From Caccoplasma sp905210875 (GTDB taxonomy: Bacteria; Bacteroidota; Bacteroidia; Bacteroidales; UBA11471), in contig OZ007034.1 of NCBI GenBank assembly GCA_963931635.1, positions 1,178,001-1,242,000 on the forward strand: a stretch of 64,000 nt of DNA, read 5' to 3'. Both the position numbers and the translations under genes were made by a program. Of the stretch, positions 6,709 through 15,396 are shown in pieces. The notes under the pieces were generated by a model. That model worked only from the letters and a program-made list of their open reading frames with translations, did not search any database and was not told where the DNA came from. The number at the start of each line of letters is the position of its first letter. The first letter of the stretch is position 1.

Positions 6709-7952
6709 TCCTCCTTGTTCGTTAAGGTGTCCTTTGTTTTCTTTTCCCTTGACGCTCCTGTTCCATAGGCACGTCTGAAAGCCATCAGGTTGTCCATGTC
6801 CTTGGATATTTTCTTGTCAGTAACCTCCGCGTACCGTTGGGTGGTTCTTATTCCGGAGTGGCCCATCATCTTGGCGATGCTCTCGATGGGTATGCCCTCT
6901 GAAATTAAGAACGTTCCGAAGGAGTGCCGACTTTGATGGTAGGACAAGTTTTCTTTCCGCCCTATCGCAACGCCCAGCTCGTGTATCTCGAACCACATCT
7001 CGTCACGGCTCGGAAGCGGGAACACGGGCTTGGTGTCGTCCGTGGTGTTGTAAAGGTCGAGTATCTGTTCCGCTATCGGGTGCAGGGGGATGAACGCCTC
7101 CACGTTGGTTTTCTTGCGGTTGATGCGGATGTAACGCCTGCCGTCCGCTGTTCTGCCGATGTGGTGCGGATGGAGCAGCATGGTGTCCACATACGCCAGT
7201 CCCGTGAAGCTTGAAAACAAGAACGCCCTCCGCCCCAGCTCCTGCAACGGGTCGAGCATCGGGGTTTCAAGGATGGCTTTCAGTTCCGCACGGCTGATGT
7301 GCCTGTGCTTCGGCGCGGGCTTCTTCTCGTATTCCATGTCCTCCAACGGGTTGGCGCGGAGTATCTCGTAATCCACGGCAAGGTACACCAATTTGCTCAG
7401 CCAACAGAGGCACTTGTTCGTCTGTGAGGGACTGAAGTTCTTGTAGCGTTTCAGAAAGGCTTTATAGGAACTGCCGAAGTCCTCTGTGATGTCGGTGAAC
7501 CCGATGTCCTCCTTGCCCAACGAGGTAAGGTAATCTTTCAGGTATTTTTGATAATATCCCGAATGGCGGTAGGTGGACGTGGAATTTATCTCCTTTGAAC
7601 GGGCGAGCAGCCGCTCGCGTTCCCTTTCACCCATCTGCAACAGCTTGGTGGGGATGACCGCCCTTTTCGCCAACGTATTTTTCAGCAGTTCGGCACTCAC
7701 CACGTTCTGTTTCTTCAATGTTTCATCGTAGGCAAGCTCTACGGACTTGCGGAATTCCTGCAAGCGGTTGTTCTCTCTGACGGTGCGGATGGTTCCCGTC
7801 TTGCTGTTCCAGTCTTCGGGTTTGCAATAGATGCCCGTCGCCATCGTGGAACTCTTGCCGTCTATGGTGATGCGGCACAGGACGGCGGTCGTGCCGTCAG
7901 CCTTCACCTTGTTTCGGTTGATATACGGTAATATGGAAAATGTACTGCGCAT
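6705..7952 (-). CDS. Tyrosine recombinase (IntDOT-like integrase) A
   Basis: A 415-residue site-specific recombinase. The N-terminal arm-binding region (about 1-100) has the Bacteroidetes integrase form with TGIYCKPEDWNSKTG. A SAM-like core-binding domain spans about 120-210 and the catalytic domain about 220-390. The catalytic set is HQSR (His339, Arg342), GHS (His365) and nucleophile Tyr374. The first catalytic Arg is replaced: the box reads TGLAYVD, as in IntDOT and many Bacteroides integrases. It is read as one unit with recombinase B upstream (35-base gap) and the RhuM-like gene downstream. It would integrate or excise the element; two adjacent recombinases suggest they act together. Confidence 0.93.
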   Translation of the reverse strand: MRSTFSILPYINRNKVKADGTTAVLCRITIDGKSSTMATGIYCKPEDWNSKTGTIRTVRENNRLQEFRKSVELAYDETLKKQNVVSAELLKNTLAKRAVIPTKLLQMGERERERLLARSKEINSTSTYRHSGYYQKYLKDYLTSLGKEDIGFTDITEDFGSSYKAFLKRYKNFSPSQTNKCLCWLSKLVYLAVDYEILRANPLEDMEYEKKPAPKHRHISRAELKAILETPMLDPLQELGRRAFLFSSFTGLAYVDTMLLHPHHIGRTADGRRYIRINRKKTNVEAFIPLHPIAEQILDLYNTTDDTKPVFPLPSRDEMWFEIHELGVAIGRKENLSYHQSRHSFGTFLISEGIPIESIAKMMGHSGIRTTQRYAEVTDKKISKDMDNLMAFRRAYGTGASREKKTKDTLTNKEE

Positions 7953-7987
7953 AATTGCAATGTTTTTAGGTTATTGATTTTAATTGG

Positions 7988-9217
7988 TTACAAAACAAGT
8001 TTCAAGTCCTTGGTCGCCTCAATGTATTTGTCCATGTCCTCAAAGAGCTTTTTCGGGGTGACACGGGCATAGACCTGCGTGGTGGTTATATCGGAATGCC
8101 CGAGCATCCGGCTGATGGTTTCAATCGGTACTCCGGCTTCCAGCGTAATCAGCGAGGCGAAGGAGTGACGTGCCTGATGATAGCACAAGCGTCCGCTTAC
8201 TCCTGCAAGTACGGCAAGTGATTTCATGTGCCGTTGGAGGTTCGGGTGGTGTATCATCGGGAACAATGTAGGACGGTTGTCGTCATGGTACTTCTCTATC
8301 AGGGCGAGTGCTTCGGGCAGCAGCTTCACGCTTGCCCGAAGTTCGTTCTTCTTGCGGCGGTATTTCAGCCAGAGGCTTCCCTCATCGTCGGTGTAGAGGT
8401 TCTCACGGGTGACGCTCACAGCATCCGCATAGGCGGTTCCCGTATAGCAGGCAAACAGGAAGAGGTCACGGACGAGGATGTGCGTGGTGCGCCATGCGGG
8501 TATCTCCACGTCGCGTATCTTCTCGAAGTCCTCGCGGCTCAACGCCCTCGGTGTCCGTTCCGTCTTTTGCGGCAGGGTGAAGTTGGCGAAATGGCATCTT
8601 TCGGCATAGCCCTCCTTGTAGGCGATGCGGCATACCTTTTTCAATATGGCAAGATAGTGGCGCACCGTATCCACGGCATATCCTTTCACGTCCATCACGA
8701 AGTTCTGGTAGTCGTGGATGAACTGTTCGGTAAGCTGCCCGAAAGCGATGTCCTTCGTCTTGAACTGCCACGGGATGAACTCGCCCAGCGTCTTTCTCAT
8801 GTAGTAATAGCCGGGGTATGTTCCTTTGGCACGGTCGATGCCGATACGCGCCTTCAAATCCTCGCAGATGCGGTCGGTCATCCGCAGCAGTGTCATCTGC
8901 GTTTCCATGCTGCCTTGGAACAAGTCCTTGACCGCCGTAGCGTCAAAGTCCTGCCCGCGTTCAACCAGCGTGTCAAACGCCGCATTGACAGCAAGCAGCA
9001 GCTTGTCCAGTTTTGCGTTGGTTTCCACCGCCTCGCGGCTCTTGCCGTCCAGACGGCTTTCCCTCGCGTTCCATAACTCCGGCCTGCACGACAGTTTGCA
9101 GCCGAACTGCGCCATCGTGCGGTTCACCGTGATACGACCCATTATCGGGGCTTTGCCCGACTTGTCCGTTCCGCTCTTTTTCAGGTAGAGCAGCACCTTG
9201 AATTTCTCGATTTTCAT
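7988..9217 (-). CDS. Tyrosine recombinase (IntDOT-like integrase) B
   Basis: A 409-residue recombinase, starting at MKIEKFKV (ATG at 9215-9217). An in-frame ATG 31 codons upstream is unlikely because it would overlap the -7 box TAACTTTG on the minus strand at 9238-9245. It has an arm-binding domain, a core-binding domain and a catalytic domain with TGTAYAD (first Arg lost), HQARHSF, GHSDITTTQ and the nucleophile Tyr in TTQVYARV. It is clearly diverged from recombinase A, so the pair is not a recent duplication. It is the first gene of the operon B-A-RhuM-like. Target site and directionality cannot be read from sequence. Confidence 0.93.
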   Translation of the reverse strand: MKIEKFKVLLYLKKSGTDKSGKAPIMGRITVNRTMAQFGCKLSCRPELWNARESRLDGKSREAVETNAKLDKLLLAVNAAFDTLVERGQDFDATAVKDLFQGSMETQMTLLRMTDRICEDLKARIGIDRAKGTYPGYYYMRKTLGEFIPWQFKTKDIAFGQLTEQFIHDYQNFVMDVKGYAVDTVRHYLAILKKVCRIAYKEGYAERCHFANFTLPQKTERTPRALSREDFEKIRDVEIPAWRTTHILVRDLFLFACYTGTAYADAVSVTRENLYTDDEGSLWLKYRRKKNELRASVKLLPEALALIEKYHDDNRPTLFPMIHHPNLQRHMKSLAVLAGVSGRLCYHQARHSFASLITLEAGVPIETISRMLGHSDITTTQVYARVTPKKLFEDMDKYIEATKDLKLVL

Positions 9218-9506
9218 ACGCTCACACTTTTTTGATGCAAAGTTACTTTGAGTGCAAGCGTTCATTGATTTGCAGAACGGTGCGTATCGGCGCAATCGGA
9301 ACGGGCGCACAACAATTTCATTTTCCGAGCGTTACCTGTCCTTGCTTCGGTAACAGGCGGCTAACGGCTTGGTAACTGAAATGCCTCGCCATTCCGCACT
9401 CCGTTGCGTTTCCAGCATCCGGCAGAATAATGCGAAACCGCTCATTTCAAACGGATTGCGTTTTGTTGTCACTTGTTTGCTAACGGCTGCTTTGTGGGTT
9501 CTGTTC

Positions 9507-9677
9507 CATTGCGCCCGTCACTCATTCGCCGTGAATATCCTCAACAATGGGGCGAACATCAAGACGGTTGCCAGCCTGCTCGGGCATAGCGGACTGAAAC
9601 ATACGGAGAAATACACCCGTGCGGTGGATAAATTGAAAGAGGAGGCGATAAACAGCCTGCCGGAATTAAAGTTTTAA
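9507..9677 (+). pseudogene. C-terminal remnant of a third tyrosine recombinase
   Basis: From about 9507 the frame reads CARHSFAVNILNNG, then LLGHSGLKHTEKYTRAVDK and a normal C-terminus LPELKF: the catalytic HxxR-like box, the GH box and the Tyr nucleophile of an integrase. Everything upstream of the HxxR region is missing; the open frame runs back to 9369 but encodes nothing integrase-like. This is the tail of a recombinase whose 5' part was lost, probably when the two-recombinase block was inserted or by deletion. It lies 25 bases before the YhcG-type gene, on the same strand. Confidence 0.75.
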
Positions 9678-9702
9678 CCATAAAAGACTTACCTTTGCAA
9701 TT

Positions 9703-10821
9703 ATGGACTTTGAAGCATTAGTAAAACATATCAGCACGATACAAAGCACGTTGCAGGCGCAAGCCGCACACGCTGTAAACCTCGCCCTGACTGCCCGCAA
9801 TTGGCTCATGGGCTGCTATATCGTGGAGTTTGAGCAAAACGGTGAAGACCGTGCCGCATACGGCGAACAACTGTTGAAGAAACTGGAACAGCGGTTGAAT
9901 GTCAAAGGACTGAACGAGCGCAGGTTTCGTGAGTTCCGGCGGCTATACCTTGTTTATCCGCAACTGAAAGAGCCTATCGCACAATACATATTGGCAGGAA
10001 GCGAAATTCGGCACACACTGTCCGCCGAATTCACAGACCCAATTCGGCACACGGTGAGTGCCGAATTACAATCCGTTAATAATCAACCAAGTGAATGGAA
10101 TACACAAGCTGATAGATTATTTGAAAGATTACCGTATTCTCATTTAAAGTTTATTTCTAAAATAGAAAATCCGGTCAAACGTGCTTTCTATGAAATGGAA
10201 GCAATAAGGGATTGTTGGTCAGCAAGAGAACTGGAGCGACAAATCAATTCCCTCTATTACGAGCGCAGCGGATTGTCGAAAAACAAAGAAGCCTTATCTG
10301 CTTTGGTGCAACGGCAAGCCATGCCGCTGCAGCCCAAAGACATTATTAACACGCCCGTTACGTTGGAGTTCTTGGGATTGAACGACCGTGCTTTGGTAAC
10401 GGAAAACGACTTGGAGCAATCCATTCTGGACAACCTGCAACGCTTCCTGTTGGAAATGTGACATGGCTTCTGCTTCGAAGCACGCCAAAAGAGAATCCTG
10501 ATAGACGGGGATTATTTCTTTGCCGACCTCGTGTTTTACCACCGCATTTTGAAATGCCATGTCATCGTGGAATTGAAGATAGACAAGTTCCGCCACGAAT
10601 ACGCTTCGCAACTGAACCTATATCTTAACTACTTCAAGGCGGAAGTGATGCAACCCGACGACAATCCGCCTGTCGGCATCCTGCTTTGCACCGAGAAGGG
10701 CGACACGTTGGTAAAATACGCCACTGCCGGATTAGACCCGAACATCTTCGTGCAAAAGTATATGATAGAACTTCCCACTGAAGAGGAAATTAAGAAGTTC
10801 ATTTCAACTGCAAACTATTAG
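9703..10821 (+). pseudogene. YhcG/DUF1016 nuclease split by an in-frame TGA
   Basis: Frame 9703-10461 encodes the N-terminal DUF1016 helical domain (252 residues) ending NLQRFLLEM. The same frame continues directly after TGA (10459-10461) with HGFCFEARQKRILIDGDYFF, then FADLVFYHRILKCHVIVELKI and a normal C-terminus to 10821. In the family this position reads LELGxGFxFxARQKR, so TGA replaces a Gly codon (GGA to TGA needs one change). The PD-(D/E)XK catalytic residues (Asp in ADLVFY, then ELK) all lie after the stop, so the first fragment cannot be a nuclease. YhcG-type proteins are often found with integrases and restriction systems. Readthrough seems unlikely, but the downstream half is otherwise undamaged, so the mutation is recent or a sequencing error. 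Confidence 0.85.
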
Positions 10822-10836
10822 CAATAAAAAACACTA

Positions 10837-10876
10837 CTGGCGAAAAGAAGGAAAGCCATTCTTTCTCTTTTCGCCA
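10837..10876 (-). terminator. Terminator between yhcG-like gene and kup
   Basis: CTGGCGAAAAGAAGG... (10837-10855) pairs with its complement at 10861-10876. On the minus strand the stem is followed by GTGTTTTTTATT, a good T-run, so it should end kup transcription; on the plus strand the T-run is weaker. Confidence 0.65.
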
Positions 10877-10979
10877 GCACGTTTATTACTGCCAACAAGA
10901 ATAGGTTTAGGTTAGTTTGGATGTATATACAAAAGACAGAACTAAACCGTAAATGCAGACGATAATTATAGCAAGTCAC

Positions 10980-12995
10980 TTATGATACATTCTGTTCTTC
11001 CAAGACTATATTAGCATCATTATCGCATTTTTCAGGCTTAATCCGCTCTATACGACGAATATGTTTTGCCCTATTAGCTATAATTAACGGTACACGCTCG
11101 ACAACAACAACAGATGTGTCAAGCCCCAACGCACTCGGTTCTCCAATGCCTATCTTTCTAATTAAGGCATAAAGGCTCATCAGCAAATTTTGTCGGCGGT
11201 TACGGGAATCTTCAGGATAATATATCCGGTGGATAATAATAAAGCGAAAATCACCCGGTATGCCATTCTTATGCAATGAAGGATAAGAGCTTGTTAGTTC
11301 TACTTCACCATCCGCAACAAGGTCATCAACTACTTGTCGTAAATAAAGGCTCACGCGCGGTTCTATACGAAAACCTATACGCATGGTTATACTAAACAAT
11401 GTCCCTTTTATTAATGTGGAACAATTATATTCAAGTGTGTCTGGTGTATCCACAAATTCAAGGTTAATAAGCCAATAATGATCTGCCCGTTTAGGCTGCT
11501 TATTAATTATGGAATACAACAATTTATCGTCCACACAACCTTCTTTGTCTGCATGATTCACATAGACAAGATTAGAAGCATATTTGGATATGCTTTCGTC
11601 CGCCTTAATATCAGAAATAATGTTGTAGTATTCACTTAACCGTCTGGAAGACATATGTTTTCGACGAATTTTGTTGGCACTTACCCATACAAACATGATA
11701 AAACATAATAATCCACCTATTAACAGCGTAAACCAACCTCCGACCATAAATTTGGACAGGTTTGCAGCAAGGAAAATACCTTCAATAACACAATATCCGC
11801 CGACAAACAGTATTGATAGAATGCGTGGAATGTTATGCATATGCAAATAGAATCCCAACAACAATGTTGTCATCAACATTGTAATAGTTATGGCAAGTCC
11901 ATAAGCGGCTTCCATGTGGGTGGAATCTCGAAACAACAATATAGTAAATATTACTCCAATATACATTACAAGGTTTACCATTGGAATAAATGACTGACCT
12001 TTTACGTTGGTAGGGTGCTTAATACGCATACGAGGCCAGAAATTCAAGTTCATAGCTTCACTCAATATGGAAAATGAACCGCTTATTAGAGCTTGGCTCG
12101 CAACAATAGCTGCCCCGGTAGCCATTGCTATGGAAAACAACAGTATTTCTTGTGGCATGATTGAATAAAATGGGTTCACTGTACCTTCTGCACTTTCCGG
12201 ATGATGCAATACCCACGCTCCTTGCCCCAAATAATTTAGAATAAGCATCACCTTTACAAATATCCAACTGACCGTAATATTTCGTCTGCCACAGTGCCCT
12301 AAATCAGAGTATAAGGCTTCTGCACCAGTGGTACACAAGAAAACGGCACCCAATATCAGAAACCAGTGGGGGGATTCCACTAATAACCGTATGGCATAGT
12401 AAGGATTGAATGCCTTGAATACTTGAGGATAGGAAGTCAGACTGATAGCTCCGGCGATTCCAAGAAGCAGGAACCAAAGTAGCATAAATATGCCAAATGA
12501 CCGTCCTATATTTTCTGTACCAAAACGCTGAACGAAAAATATAATGGTAATAATGGTCAGTGTAATAGGAATCACAGGCAGATGCGGACTGATACTTTCA
12601 AGTCCTTCTATGGCAGTTGTGACCGTAATGGCTGGAGTGATAATACCATCAGCAAGCAAAGTGCTCGCACCGATAATGGCAATGATGTAAATCCACCTTC
12701 TTCTGTGGCGGCGTAAAAGGGCATAAAGCGCAAGTATGCCACCCTCCCCGTTATTGTCGGCACGGAGAGCCACCAGCACATATTTCACCGTAGTCTGAAG
12801 AGTAAGCGTCCATATGATACAAGACAATGCGCCTAAAACATAATTTTCATCAAGAGCTTCTCCAGTATGAATGATGGCTTTCATAACATAGAGTGGCGAT
12901 GTTCCAATGTCACCAAAAACAATACCCAATGTGATGAGTAACCCGGCAAATCCAAGTTTATGTTGAATATTGCCTTCTTTTGATAAGTTTGCCAT
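10980..12995 (-). CDS. kup: KUP-family potassium uptake transporter
   Basis: A 671-residue inner-membrane K+/H+ symporter. The N-terminus has the family signature GIVFGDIGTSPLYV, followed by about 12 membrane segments to residue about 450, including RADNNGEGGILALYALL and LADGIITPAITV, and a soluble C-terminal domain of about 200 residues. Length and order are normal and no damage is seen. The gene is clearly AT-rich against the mobilisation and recombinase genes on both sides, indicating a separate origin. It has a minus-strand -7 box upstream and terminators on both sides, so it is an independent transcription unit carried between the YhcG remnant and the mobilisation module. It is probably cargo of the mobile region (inference). 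Confidence 0.95.
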   Translation of the reverse strand: MANLSKEGNIQHKLGFAGLLITLGIVFGDIGTSPLYVMKAIIHTGEALDENYVLGALSCIIWTLTLQTTVKYVLVALRADNNGEGGILALYALLRRHRRRWIYIIAIIGASTLLADGIITPAITVTTAIEGLESISPHLPVIPITLTIITIIFFVQRFGTENIGRSFGIFMLLWFLLLGIAGAISLTSYPQVFKAFNPYYAIRLLVESPHWFLILGAVFLCTTGAEALYSDLGHCGRRNITVSWIFVKVMLILNYLGQGAWVLHHPESAEGTVNPFYSIMPQEILLFSIAMATGAAIVASQALISGSFSILSEAMNLNFWPRMRIKHPTNVKGQSFIPMVNLVMYIGVIFTILLFRDSTHMEAAYGLAITITMLMTTLLLGFYLHMHNIPRILSILFVGGYCVIEGIFLAANLSKFMVGGWFTLLIGGLLCFIMFVWVSANKIRRKHMSSRRLSEYYNIISDIKADESISKYASNLVYVNHADKEGCVDDKLLYSIINKQPKRADHYWLINLEFVDTPDTLEYNCSTLIKGTLFSITMRIGFRIEPRVSLYLRQVVDDLVADGEVELTSSYPSLHKNGIPGDFRFIIIHRIYYPEDSRNRRQNLLMSLYALIRKIGIGEPSALGLDTSVVVVERVPLIIANRAKHIRRIERIKPEKCDNDANIVLEEQNVS

Positions 12996-13044
12996 AAAAA
13001 GTAGTTTTTTGTTCTACATATATTTGTTTTCCTTTTAAGCGGCG

Positions 13045-13052
13045 CAAATATA
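13045..13052 (-). promoter_or_regulatory. -7 promoter box upstream of kup
   Basis: Minus-strand TATATTTG, a full match to TAnnTTTG, 50 bases before the kup start. A TTTG (13070-13067) lies only 14 bases further upstream, closer than the usual 19-21, so the -33 element is uncertain. Confidence 0.45.
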
Positions 13053-13176
13053 AAATAAAATCTTAACAAAGATTTCACTTTTCTTTTTTCGTGAAAAATA
13101 TCATATAAACCTTGACGATGGTCAAGGCTTGTCTAAAAAAAATAGTCTGTTTGAATTACGTATAACTATTAAACTC

Positions 13177-13217
13177 AAAAGCCGAAGTTATGGGACTTAT
13201 CCTTCACCTCGGCTTTT
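13177..13217 (-). terminator. Terminator after mobilisation operon
   Basis: AAAAGCCGA (13177-13185) pairs with TCGGCTTTT (13209-13217), with partial inner pairing. T-runs lie on both sides, so it may work in both directions; it lies seven bases after the stop of the minus-strand gene ending at 13224. Confidence 0.7.
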
Positions 13218-13223
13218 TGCTAT

Positions 13224-13955
13224 TTACTGATTTCCTAACCTATCAGCTTCCTTTTTCAACTGCTCAGCCTGCTCATTAAGCAGCTTTGCCCGTTCCAAGG
13301 CTTCCGCCTGCCTGCGGCAACGTTCCTCAAAGTCTAACACCGAATCCGTCAGGCTGCGGATGAAACGCTCGTCCCGCTCCCACTTGAATTTGTTCTCCAG
13401 CCTTTCAAGGGTATTCCCGTCTGCCTGTCCCTGCATCAGCAGATAACGGTATTTCATGTCGTTGTCCTGCAACTGCCCCATCCGTTCAGCCAGACGGACA
13501 TTCAGGAACAGGGACGTGGCACAGACAATCAGACCTGCCGAAAAGAGGAATAGCTTCGGGCGAACCAAAGAAGTTACTTTGTTGTAAATCCGCCGATGAA
13601 ACGGTACGGGTTTGGCTTCTTCTTTTTCTGCCATGCGCTCATCATGGTGCCGCTTCATTGTTTCCAGCATTTCCTTGAGACAGCCGAAAGTGGCTACTAC
13701 ATAATTCTTGACCTCCCCGAAAGATTGCCGTTGTTCCTGTCCTGATTTCCGCAGTTCGGCAAGCCGGGTCAGGATGTCTTGCAACTCTTTTTCGGGAACC
13801 GCCGGGTTCCTGCGTAACTCAGACAATGCCCGTTCTATAGCCTCCAGTCGGGAAAGAGTTTCCTCGCGTCCGGCTGGCGTCACCTGCGCTTCCTGCTTCT
13901 CCTTCAGTTCCGTGACCATGGAGAGAAGCCCCTCTAAAATCAAATTTTCTTCCAT
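13224..13955 (-). CDS. Coiled-coil membrane protein of the mobilisation operon
   Basis: A 243-residue protein of no named family known to me. Residues about 30-115 are charged and heptad-like (LSRLEAIERALSELRRN and similar). A single membrane segment spans about 134-153, followed by a second charged helical region to the end (ERAKLLNEQAEQLKKEADRL). It begins six bases after the relaxase stop and is the last gene of the MobC-relaxase operon. Small coiled-coil membrane proteins are common in this position in Bacteroidales mobilisable elements. A link between the relaxosome and a membrane coupling complex is plausible but unproven. Confidence 0.75.
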   Translation of the reverse strand: MEENLILEGLLSMVTELKEKQEAQVTPAGREETLSRLEAIERALSELRRNPAVPEKELQDILTRLAELRKSGQEQRQSFGEVKNYVVATFGCLKEMLETMKRHHDERMAEKEEAKPVPFHRRIYNKVTSLVRPKLFLFSAGLIVCATSLFLNVRLAERMGQLQDNDMKYRYLLMQGQADGNTLERLENKFKWERDERFIRSLTDSVLDFEERCRRQAEALERAKLLNEQAEQLKKEADRLGNQ

Positions 13956-13961
13956 ATCCGT

Positions 13962-14891
13962 TTACAGTTTAAGTTGTCTTTTCTTTTTCTTCTTCTTTTT
14001 TCTCAGACTCCAGTCAATTTCTTCGTCCGATGGAGCAGACGGCGAAACATCGAACAAGCTGAACAAGCCGCCCATTGAAGGGCTGTCGTTCCTTTGCGGT
14101 GTTTGCTCAGGCTCCAAAATAGGTGCGGAAACTATCTGCTGGCGGCTATTTTCTACGGTATCCATTCCTGCGTTCCCGAAATGCTTATCCAGTTTGGAGA
14201 AGCTGAAATTGCGGCCTATTTCCGAACCTTTGAACGTATAGGCACCTTTGGTGAAGGAGATGCTCTGCACCTCGTCTGTACGCCCTTTATACTTGAAGCG
14301 GATGCCGATGCCCTTTTCTGCCAGCCGCTCCTGTAACTGTCGCCAACTTTTGGACTTGCCGATTTCATTCCTCACAGCCGTGTAAATCTCGTATTTCGAC
14401 TTGTCCGGCTCTTTCAGGCGATGCCGCTTAACCAGTTCCTTGCCTTTGGCGAAGTATAGCCCGTGCTTGGCTTTCAGCTTCTTGCACACCTGCTCGTTGC
14501 GGTACATGTCGTTCCTGTCCGAGATGGTCTTGCCGTTGTTGTCTATGCGATTGAACACGATATGCACATGCGGATGCTCCCTGTCTTGGTGGCGCACGAT
14601 GATGTACTGCGTATCGGTGATTTTCATCTCTCGCATATACTCTTGCGCAAGTTGTATCATCTTCTCGTCCGTCAGCTTGGGCGCATCGTTTACCGAATAG
14701 CTCAGCGCGATATATCCGACTGGCTTGCCCAGACGGAGATTCATGGAGGCTTGTGCGCAGAAGCAGCGGATGATGTCCTGCCTGCTTTCCGCCAGTACTC
14801 CGTCTGCATGGAGCAAGACCGCCTGCTGCTTGCCCAGCACGTAGTCCACACAGCCCTTAAACCCGCTTCCTTTCCTTATTTTTCCAATCAT
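13962..14891 (-). CDS. Relaxase (MobA/VirD2 family)
   Basis: A 309-residue mobilisation nuclease that would nick one strand at oriT and stay bound to it during transfer. The three-histidine metal site is visible as HQDREHPHVH (residues 101-110, in IIVRHQDREHPHVHIVFNRI). The N-terminal part (about 1-60) carries the usual SxNLxxG-like region; the catalytic Tyr is not certain from sequence alone. The C-terminus is short and ends in a run of lysines. Its start lies inside the end of mobC (35-base overlap), showing coupling. With MobC and the candidate oriT just upstream it forms a complete mobilisation cassette, but no mating-pair (tra) genes are present, so transfer would need a helper element. 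Confidence 0.93.
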   Translation of the reverse strand: MIGKIRKGSGFKGCVDYVLGKQQAVLLHADGVLAESRQDIIRCFCAQASMNLRLGKPVGYIALSYSVNDAPKLTDEKMIQLAQEYMREMKITDTQYIIVRHQDREHPHVHIVFNRIDNNGKTISDRNDMYRNEQVCKKLKAKHGLYFAKGKELVKRHRLKEPDKSKYEIYTAVRNEIGKSKSWRQLQERLAEKGIGIRFKYKGRTDEVQSISFTKGAYTFKGSEIGRNFSFSKLDKHFGNAGMDTVENSRQQIVSAPILEPEQTPQRNDSPSMGGLFSLFDVSPSAPSDEEIDWSLRKKKKKKKRQLKL

Positions 14892-15240
14892 CCGACAAAT
14901 GGCTTATGATTTCCACTATCCTGTTCTTAAGTTTCACCAGTTCGACCGCCACTTTCGCAAAGCCTCCGGCATTTGCCCGGTGCGCCAGCTGGTTGATGTT
15001 GTTCGCTTCGCCTGCCAGTTTGCGGAGGATGTCCGTATCCTGCCTGTTCAGCCGGGGCGTTATCTCTGCCGACACGACAGCCTGCCGCACATACTCGCTG
15101 ACACGCAGCCCGGCTTCTGATGCCCGCTTCCTAACGGCGTAATACTGCAACTCGGTCAGCTTCGTGCTGACCACACGTCTTTGCTTGTCTATCCGGTTCT
15201 TTGCCGGACGACCGCCTGATTTGTTCCTTGTATCTGTCAT
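14857..15240 (-). CDS. mobC: MobC-type relaxosome accessory protein
   Basis: A 127-residue DNA-binding protein starting at MTDTRNKSGGRP (ATG at 15238-15240); in-frame codons further upstream would overlap the candidate oriT. The N-terminus is basic (GGRPAKNRIDKQRR), followed by a ribbon-helix-helix-like segment (VVSTKLTELQYYAVRKRA) and the MobC motif region LAGEANNINQLAHRANAGG. Such proteins bind near oriT and help the relaxase open the strand. It is the first gene of the operon mobC-relaxase-coiled-coil protein. Confidence 0.88.
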   Translation of the reverse strand: MTDTRNKSGGRPAKNRIDKQRRVVSTKLTELQYYAVRKRASEAGLRVSEYVRQAVVSAEITPRLNRQDTDILRKLAGEANNINQLAHRANAGGFAKVAVELVKLKNRIVEIISHLSDDWKNKERKRV

Positions 15241-15300
15241 ACATTTTTGTCTTTGGAAGTTGTCTTGAAAATTGCGACCGACGGGAGCGGTTTCCTTTGC

Positions 15301-15352
15301 GGGGAGCAAAGCAAGGCGGTTTCGGTCTACCGAAACATAACCTTGCTTCCCC
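15301..15352. other. Candidate oriT: nested inverted repeats upstream of mobC
   Basis: An 18-base palindrome, GTTTCGGT-CT-ACCGAAAC (15319-15336), sits inside a longer imperfect inverted repeat (15301-15316 with 15341-15352, core GCAAGG/CCTTGC and GGGGAG/CTTCCCC). It lies in the 156-base gap between mobC and the primase gene, where mobilisable elements of Bacteroidales usually carry oriT. The nick site was not identified. Confidence 0.5.
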
Positions 15353-15396
15353 TAAGAAACGTCTGCCCGTTGCTCACAGTGTCTATCTCCGCCGGG

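Noticed and set aside
10459..10461. TGA in the YhcG gene as a selenocysteine codon
   Set aside because: The aligned residue in the family is Gly, not Cys or Ser, and no stem-loop of SECIS type follows closely.
13974..14007. Poly-purine run at the relaxase 3' end as a frameshift site
   Set aside because: It simply encodes a lysine-rich C-terminus in frame before a normal stop; no alternative frame gives a longer sensible product.
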